Part shown: positions 1 to 4,232 of the stretch, one piece after another
How positions within the stretch are numbered: position 1 is the stretch's first letter
Layout: the number at the start of each line of letters is the position of its first letter
Assembly: GCA_020847015.1 (NCBI GenBank)
Contig: JADLCW010000572.1
Span: 1 to 6,133, forward strand
Reading direction: 5' to 3'
Length of the DNA: 6,133 nt
DNA from: Thermomicrobiales bacterium
GTDB taxonomy: Bacteria; Chloroflexota; Chloroflexia; Thermomicrobiales; UBA6265
Program-made: the position numbers and the translations under genes
Notes under the pieces: model-generated
The model's input: the letters and a program-made list of their open reading frames with translations, nothing else
What the model was told of the DNA's origin: nothing
Databases searched by the model: none

Positions 1-1
1 G

Positions 2-235
2 CCCGATCTCACCGGCATCGCCGAGGAGGCGGAGCGACTGCTGGACGCGCTGGCGGTCGCGCGCAACGTCTCTCGCGCCGAGATCGTCGCCCACCTCGCC
101 GCGCGGGAGCGCGCCCGCCGCGCGGACGCCGAACTCGACGCCGCGGCGGCCGCGATCGCACCTGATTTCAAAGCCGCGATCGATCGCCACTGGGAAACGA
201 TGGAGGCGGCGATGCGCTACCTCGAAGGCCGGTGA
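2..235 (+). CDS. Putative ribbon-helix-helix antitoxin, C-terminal part (5' end outside window)
   Basis: An open frame enters from the left edge and gives 77 residues before TGA at 233-235. No ATG occurs in it before residue 67, so the true start lies outside. Residues about 3-35 look like the two helices of a CopG/Arc ribbon-helix-helix domain: a first helix (IAEEAERLLDALAVAR), a turn, then SRAEIVAHLA, where the S-R-x-E-I start is typical of the second helix. The remainder is an Ala/Arg/Glu-rich helical tail, possibly the toxin-neutralising segment, ending MRYLEGR. The stop overlaps the GTG start of the Doc-like toxin by 4 bases, the usual antitoxin-first order with translational coupling. 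Proteins of this type usually bind their own operator and repress the pair; that promoter would lie upstream, outside the window. The antitoxin role rests mainly on this context. The family call is tentative because the N-terminal beta strand cannot be seen. Confidence 0.6.
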   Translation, partial: PDLTGIAEEAERLLDALAVARNVSRAEIVAHLAARERARRADAELDAAAAAIAPDFKAAIDRHWETMEAAMRYLEGR

Positions 236-624
236 GATACCCCACAGCAGACGATATCATCACGTTCCACGGATACATCATGCGGCGCTGGGGTCTTGCT
301 CCGGCGCCGCTTCGCAATCGCGATGCGCTCGAATCAGCGGTAGCCCGACCGCAGACCGCCGCCTACTACGAAGGAGCCGATCTCATCGAGCAAGCTGCCA
401 TCCTGACTGTCGCCATCTCGCAGGCGCAAGCCTTTCTCGACGGCAACAAGCGGACAGCGGTCCAGACATTGGCCGCGTTCCTCGGAGCCAATGGACAGCT
501 CTTCGCAGGCGACTCGCTGGAGTTGGCCAAGCGACTGGAAGCAGTCGCCGCACAGACGAACGACCGCGCCGCGGCAACCGCCGCCTTCGCCGCCTGGGTG
601 CGCGACCGCGTCGTCGCCGATTGA
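232..624 (+). CDS. doc: Doc/Fic-fold (death-on-curing) toxin with His-to-Gln change in the catalytic motif
   Basis: This is a 130-residue protein, close to the 126 residues of phage P1 Doc, the kinase that phosphorylates and inactivates EF-Tu. From the GTG start (MRYPTADDII) it lines up with Doc (MRHISPEELI) without a gap through the signature, which supports this start despite a close Shine-Dalgarno-like GAAGG at 224-228. The Fic/Doc core is at residues 66-75, QAFLDGNKRT, against the consensus HxFx(D/N)xNKR. Asp70, Asn72, Lys73 and Arg74 are kept, but residue 66 (codon CAA, 427-429) is Gln where Doc has His66. That His is needed for toxicity; Doc H66Y is the usual inactive form. The fold therefore looks intact, with a probably weakened or altered active site. 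It is translated just behind the putative antitoxin. Family assignment is firm; whether it is toxic is open. Confidence 0.9.
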   Translation: MRYPTADDIITFHGYIMRRWGLAPAPLRNRDALESAVARPQTAAYYEGADLIEQAAILTVAISQAQAFLDGNKRTAVQTLAAFLGANGQLFAGDSLELAKRLEAVAAQTNDRAAATAAFAAWVRDRVVAD

Positions 625-658
625 CGAATACGTTGCTGCTGCCGGGCAACCCCTCGCC

Positions 659-2023
659 TCAGCCGACGGCTCCGGTGTCCGTCCCGACCGGGTAATCCAC
701 GCCCTCCGACGGGTCGTGTCCCTCGGAGCCGGGGTAGACCATGCCCTCGTGCAGGAAGGAGCGCACCGGGGTGCCCAGCGGCGCCCACTCATAAAGAAAG
801 GCGGCCACTTCCAGCGGCAGGTTGATGCAGCCGTGGCTCATCACCGCGCCGAAGTTGTTGTGCCAGTACGCGCCGTGCAGCGCCTCTGCTTCCAGGTTGA
901 CGTACATCACGTTCGGCACGTCGGGCACGCCGTAGGGAATGCTGCCGGCCGGCGGTCCGCCGTGGTCGCCCGCCACCCACACCACTTTACCATTCGGATC
1001 GGTCGCGCCGCGCATGTCCTCCAGCCGGGTTTTGTAGCGGATGCGGAACTCGCCGGTTTCCGTTTTGTTCGGCCACAATCCGGTGCTGCAAAACGTCTCC
1101 AGCACCAGCTTGTCGCCGGCGTAGGCGCGCACGGTCTGCTCGGAGATGTCGACATCGATGCGCTTGCGACCCGACCCGGCCGGATCGGCGCCGGTCGGCA
1201 GCGGGTTGGGCACGACGAGGAACGAGTCCTCGTTGTCGGTCGGCAGATCGCCCTGCGAGACCGGGGCAACGCTTACCCCCAGCCGCGCCGCCAACTCCTT
1301 GCCCAGCGGGGCCAATCGCGGCCCATCGGAGTCGTCCAGCAGCAGCCCGCCTTCGAACCACTGCGCCGGCTGGCCGCGCTCGGTCAGCAGCGGTGTCAGC
1401 GGCAATCCAAGGTAAAAGCGACCTTCGTGTGTGGCGTACCACTCGCTGAAACGGGTGTCGATCTCCACCCCGGCCGGTTCGCCGTAGCCGACCGCGCCGG
1501 AGAGCAGTTCGCCGGCGGGAAGCGCCCAGTCGCGGGCGCGGGGGTTGCCGCCGCCGCCCATGCGCCGTCCGTCATTGCGGAATCCGCCATTCATCCCGCC
1601 CAGTAGCGTGCGCCCCGCTGGCATGAAGCGCACGAACGGCTCCAACGTCCACAACAACTCGGGCAGGAACTGAATGACCCCATACTCCATCGCCTGCCCG
1701 TAGACGCCATCGGCGGTTTCGAACGGTTCGGAGATCGGGTTGCCGAACAGCGCGGCGCGCCCGGTGGCCCGCCAGTAGTCGAGCAACACGCCCGACATGG
1801 TGTGACCGGTCTCCTCGACGTAGACGATGCGGCTCGATTCCCCGATGGACGCCACGCGCGCGGATGTCTCCGGGTCGACGATGGCGATCTCCTGCGCCGC
1901 AGCCGGCGGCGCGAAGCGGCGACCCGGCAGCAACGACGCCGCCAACGCCCCGCCGCCGAGGAGAGCCGAGAAACGCCGGCGACTGAGCCGCTGCTGGCTC
2001 AGGCGCGCCCCGTGTTCGTTCAT
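659..2023 (-). CDS. Exported L,D-transpeptidase (YkuD domain) with Tat-type signal peptide
   Basis: This encodes 454 residues from ATG 2023-2021, preceded on the - strand by purine-rich GGGGAACGGA. L,D-transpeptidases cross-link peptidoglycan stem peptides (3-3 links) outside the membrane through an active-site Cys. The N-terminus carries a twin-arginine signal: SRRRF at 14-18, a hydrophobic stretch to about 34, and a likely cleavage after Ala-Ala-Ala at 41-43. The YkuD domain spans about 288-424. Its motif includes His383-Gly, W387-H388 and Ser396-His397-Gly398-Cys399-Ile-Asn; Cys399 is the nucleophile and His397 its partner. Between signal and catalytic domain lie two similar modules (about 73-124 and 187-249) and a Gly/Arg-rich linker (about 141-165). 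The frame stays open upstream to 2272, with another ATG at 2101-2099. I prefer 2023 because it puts the twin arginines near the N-terminus and because the 2101 ATG sits inside a promoter-like sequence. The gene converges on the toxin and diverges from the dehydrogenase. Confidence 0.9.
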   Translation of the reverse strand: MNEHGARLSQQRLSRRRFSALLGGGALAASLLPGRRFAPPAAAQEIAIVDPETSARVASIGESSRIVYVEETGHTMSGVLLDYWRATGRAALFGNPISEPFETADGVYGQAMEYGVIQFLPELLWTLEPFVRFMPAGRTLLGGMNGGFRNDGRRMGGGGNPRARDWALPAGELLSGAVGYGEPAGVEIDTRFSEWYATHEGRFYLGLPLTPLLTERGQPAQWFEGGLLLDDSDGPRLAPLGKELAARLGVSVAPVSQGDLPTDNEDSFLVVPNPLPTGADPAGSGRKRIDVDISEQTVRAYAGDKLVLETFCSTGLWPNKTETGEFRIRYKTRLEDMRGATDPNGKVVWVAGDHGGPPAGSIPYGVPDVPNVMYVNLEAEALHGAYWHNNFGAVMSHGCINLPLEVAAFLYEWAPLGTPVRSFLHEGMVYPGSEGHDPSEGVDYPVGTDTGAVG

Positions 2024-2096
2024 TGGTGCGTCCGTTCCCCTGGGTCGCCCCTGCATCCGCGCCCCAATCGCGAACCGGAGACGACCACCCCAGCCG

Positions 2097-2105
2097 ATCA
2101 TAACA
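2097..2105 (-). promoter_or_regulatory. Putative extended -10 promoter for the L,D-transpeptidase gene
   Basis: The - strand reads TGTTATGAT from 2105 down to 2097, a close match to the extended sigma70-type -10 (TGnTATAAT; one mismatch). No convincing -35 lies 16-18 bases upstream, which an extended -10 can tolerate. Transcription would begin near 2090 and leave a leader of about 65 bases before the ATG at 2023. The same bases could instead be an alternative start: ATG 2101-2099 follows AGAAGAAGGA by four bases. Both readings fit the sequence. I favour the promoter. Confidence 0.4.
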
Positions 2106-2172
2106 TCCTTCTTCTGGCGGGCTGACCGGGCGGGAACGGGCGGGGACGCGGGCGCTACCCGGCCGGCGGCCG

Positions 2173-2186
2173 CGCGGCGCGCCGCG
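2173..2186. repeat. GC-only perfect palindrome in the divergent intergenic region
   Basis: A 14-base perfect inverted repeat (CGCGGCG/CGCCGCG) is centred at 2179/2180, in the 247-base region between the divergent transpeptidase and dehydrogenase genes, just upstream of the + strand -35. Further pairing outward is possible only with a two-base bulge. It could be an operator for a dimeric regulator. In sequence this GC-rich, such palindromes also arise by chance, so no function is claimed. Confidence 0.25.
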
Positions 2187-2199
2187 GCCGGTCCGCGTG

Positions 2200-2227
2200 T
2201 TGACGCGCCCACCGCAGCGCGTATCCT
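2200..2227 (+). promoter_or_regulatory. Putative sigma70-type promoter for the dehydrogenase (and possibly the pxp genes)
   Basis: The -35 TTGACG at 2200-2205 and the -10 TATCCT at 2222-2227 are separated by 16 bases. The -35 matches TTGACA in five of six positions and the -10 matches TATAAT in four of six. Expected transcription start is around 2234, giving a short leader before the ATG at 2271. AAAAGGAA at 2257-2264 is a good ribosome binding site. This is the best promoter candidate on the + strand and could also drive pxpA and the fusion gene, since no clear terminator or second promoter is seen in 3378-3461. Confidence 0.5.
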
Positions 2228-2270
2228 CCCGTCCATTGAATCGAGTGCAACGGCGTAAAAGGAACGAGCC

Positions 2271-3377
2271 ATGACCGAGACAGCGCGCGGGGCGGTGTTG
2301 CAGGCCTTTCACGAACCGGTCGCCATCGCAGCGGCCCCGATTCCGGAGCCGGAACCGGGCGCGCTGATCGCCCGCATCGAGCTGGCCGGCATCTGCGGCA
2401 CCGACATTCACCTCAGCCACGGCCATCTGCCCATTCCGCTGCCGGTCGTGCTCGGGCACGAGGCGGTCGGTCGCGTCGCCCGCCTCGGTCCTGGCGTGGA
2501 GCGCGATTTCACCGGGCAGCCGCTGCGCGTCGGCGACGCCATCACCTGGACCTCCAGCATCCCCTGCGGGCGCTGCCACTGGTGCGTCGTCGAAGGCGAG
2601 CGCACGCTGTGCGAGCAGCGCCGCGTCTACGGCATCAACCAGCGCTTCGATGTCTTTCCCCGCCTCTCCGGCGGCTGGGCCGAGGCGATCTATCTGCAAC
2701 CCGGTTCGGCCGTCTTCAAGCTGCCGGCAGGCGTCACCCCCGAGCAGGTCATCGCCCTCGGCTGCGCCGGTCCCACGGCCTATCATGGGGTGGTGGACAT
2801 TACCGGCGTCACGCCCGGGCGCACCGTCGTCGTGCAGGGCAGCGGCCCGGTGGGGTTGGCGGCGGCGATGTACGCCCATCTGAGCGGGGCGGCCAAGGTG
2901 ATCGTCGTCGGCGGTCCGGCGGCGCGGCTCGAGCTGGCCCGCCAGATCGGGGTCGGCGACGTCCATCTGGATATTTTCACGACCACGCCGGAGGCGCGGC
3001 TGGCGCGGGTGCTGGCCGAGACCCCGGGCGGGCGGGGCGCCGATGTGGTGCTGGAATGCGCCGGCGTGCCGGCCGCCGTCGCCGAGGGCATCGCCTTCGC
3101 CCGCCGCAACGGGACGATGCTGGTGCTGGGGCAATACACCGATCGCGGCGCGACGCCGATCAATCCGCATCTGATTACGAAGAAGCAACTGACGCTGCAC
3201 GGCTCGTGGGCCTTTGGCGAGCGCCACTATCTGGGGCATCTGAACGCGCTGCCGGCGATGGCGGCGCGCTTCGATCTGGCGCGGCTGATCGTGCGCTACC
3301 CGCTGGCGCAGGTCAACCAGGCGATGACCGACATGGCTGGCGGCGAGGTGATGAAACCGGTGTTGACCATGACCTGA
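2271..3377 (+). CDS. Zinc-dependent medium-chain alcohol dehydrogenase family protein
   Basis: This is a 368-residue cytoplasmic oxidoreductase of the MDR superfamily, which oxidises an alcohol or reduces a carbonyl using NAD(P)(H). The catalytic zinc ligands are in place: Cys42 (GICGTD), His63-Glu64 (GHEAVG) and Cys165 (GCAGPTAY). A structural zinc lobe is formed by Cys99, Cys102, Cys105 and Cys114; the last gap is eight residues rather than the more usual seven. The Rossmann motif GSGPVG is at 190-195. At the end of the second beta strand, where NAD-preferring members have Asp, there is Gly214 (VIVVGGP), so coenzyme preference cannot be read off. The PCGRCHWC and LSGGWAE stretches recall the TM0436-like and phosphonate-associated branch of MDR enzymes; this is recognition from memory and the substrate is unknown. 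The ATG start is supported by AAAAGGAA seven bases upstream and a promoter-like pair before it. The stop is 84 bases before pxpA, so co-transcription is plausible. Confidence 0.93.
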   Translation: MTETARGAVLQAFHEPVAIAAAPIPEPEPGALIARIELAGICGTDIHLSHGHLPIPLPVVLGHEAVGRVARLGPGVERDFTGQPLRVGDAITWTSSIPCGRCHWCVVEGERTLCEQRRVYGINQRFDVFPRLSGGWAEAIYLQPGSAVFKLPAGVTPEQVIALGCAGPTAYHGVVDITGVTPGRTVVVQGSGPVGLAAAMYAHLSGAAKVIVVGGPAARLELARQIGVGDVHLDIFTTTPEARLARVLAETPGGRGADVVLECAGVPAAVAEGIAFARRNGTMLVLGQYTDRGATPINPHLITKKQLTLHGSWAFGERHYLGHLNALPAMAARFDLARLIVRYPLAQVNQAMTDMAGGEVMKPVLTMT

Positions 3378-3461
3378 GACGACGACGAGCAACCGGGAAG
3401 CCGTCACGCATCGCCAGTCGCCGGCCGCGCAGCGCGACGGCTCGACTAGGCGGGAGGTTCC

Positions 3462-4232
3462 ATGACCGCGCGAACCATCGATCTCAACAGCGATCTGGGC
3501 GAGGCGCACGGCGCGCACCGTATCGGCTACGACGAGGAGTTGTTCGAGCTGCTCTCCAGCGCCAATGTCGCCTGCGGGTTCCATGGAGGCGACCCGCGGG
3601 TGATGGAGCGCACGGTTCAGACCTGCGCGGCGAACGGGGTCGCCGTGGGGGCGCACCCCGGGTTTCCCGATCTGGTCGGGTTCGGCCGGCGGCTCATGCA
3701 GGTCACCCCCGATGAGGCGCGCACCGACGTGCTGTACCAGATCGGCGCGCTGGACGCCTTCTGCCGCGCCGCCGGCCTCACCATGCAGCACGTCAAGGCG
3801 CACGGCGCGCTCTACAACGCCGCCGTGAAAACCCGCGCCCTGGCCGACGCCATCGCCGCCGCCGTCGTCGCCTACGATCCGGGTTTGGTCATGCTGGCCC
3901 AGCCGGGCACGGAGCTTGCCACCGCCGCCGAGGCCGCCGGGTTGCGGCTGGCGCGGGAGGGATTCATCGACCGCGCCTACAACGCCGACGGCACGCTGGT
4001 GGCCCGCTCGCAACCCGGCGCGGTGATCGTCGACCCCGGAGAGGCGGCCGAGCGGGCGCTGCGGCTGGTGCTGGACGGACGATTGCGCGCCATCGACGGG
4101 ACCGATCTGCCCCTGGAGATCGACTCGCTGTGCACCCATAGCGACACCCCCGGCGCGGTGGCCATCCTCTCCCGGGTGCGGCGGGAGCTGGAGGCGGTCG
4201 GCATCGCCATTCGCGCCTTCGGTCGCTCGTGA
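3462..4232 (+). CDS. pxpA: 5-oxoprolinase subunit PxpA (LamB/YcsF family)
   Basis: This 256-residue protein is close to E. coli PxpA in length (about 244) and motif order. PxpA acts with PxpB and PxpC in the cytoplasm to hydrolyse 5-oxo-L-proline to L-glutamate at the cost of ATP, removing a spontaneous glutamine/glutamate damage product. Conserved blocks are DLNSDLGE (7-14), SANVACGFHGGD (33-44), GAHPGFPD (63-70), HVKAHGALYN (110-119), DRAYNADGTLVARSQPGAVI (170-189) and LCTHSDTPGA (223-232). The family's Asp, His and Glu positions in these blocks are kept. ATG 3462 follows GGGAGG (3452-3457) by four bases. The gap from the dehydrogenase is 84 bases, with no convincing terminator. The stop overlaps the GTG of the next gene in GTGA, so the pxpB-pxpC fusion is probably translationally coupled. 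Nothing looks broken. Biotin-dependent carboxylase subunits are common neighbours of this family, which matters for the reading of the next gene. Confidence 0.95.
   Translation: MTARTIDLNSDLGEAHGAHRIGYDEELFELLSSANVACGFHGGDPRVMERTVQTCAANGVAVGAHPGFPDLVGFGRRLMQVTPDEARTDVLYQIGALDAFCRAAGLTMQHVKAHGALYNAAVKTRALADAIAAAVVAYDPGLVMLAQPGTELATAAEAAGLRLAREGFIDRAYNADGTLVARSQPGAVIVDPGEAAERALRLVLDGRLRAIDGTDLPLEIDSLCTHSDTPGAVAILSRVRRELEAVGIAIRAFGRS

Noticed and set aside
632..650. Possible hairpin (GTTGC ... GCAAC) between the convergent toxin and transpeptidase genes as a bidirectional terminator
   Set aside because: The stem is only five pairs with a nine-base loop, and no T-run follows on either strand. 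The position is right for a terminator but the structure is too weak to call.
491..1606. + strand open frame opposite the L,D-transpeptidase
   Set aside because: It overlaps the end of the toxin and is antisense to a clear YkuD protein. Its composition (Val/His/Gln/Arg-rich) shows no domain, so it is a GC-driven shadow.
3378..3461. Possible terminator or second promoter between the dehydrogenase and pxpA
   Set aside because: Short GC-rich inverted matches (GTCGC/GCGAC) exist, but there is no T-run and no promoter-like pair. Apart from the pxpA ribosome binding site I see nothing that can be supported.
2582..3715. + strand open frame overlapping the dehydrogenase in another frame
   Set aside because: It is an Arg/Gly-rich out-of-frame reading of the dehydrogenase that also crosses into pxpA out of frame. 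There is no start signal or domain.
1572..4139. Very long - strand open frame (about 855 codons) opposite the dehydrogenase and pxpA
   Set aside because: It lies antisense to two genes with strong family motifs, and its product is low-complexity and rich in Arg, Gly, Asp and His, as expected for a shadow frame in high-GC DNA. No recognisable domain is seen apart from fragments of the transpeptidase leader region read out of frame.
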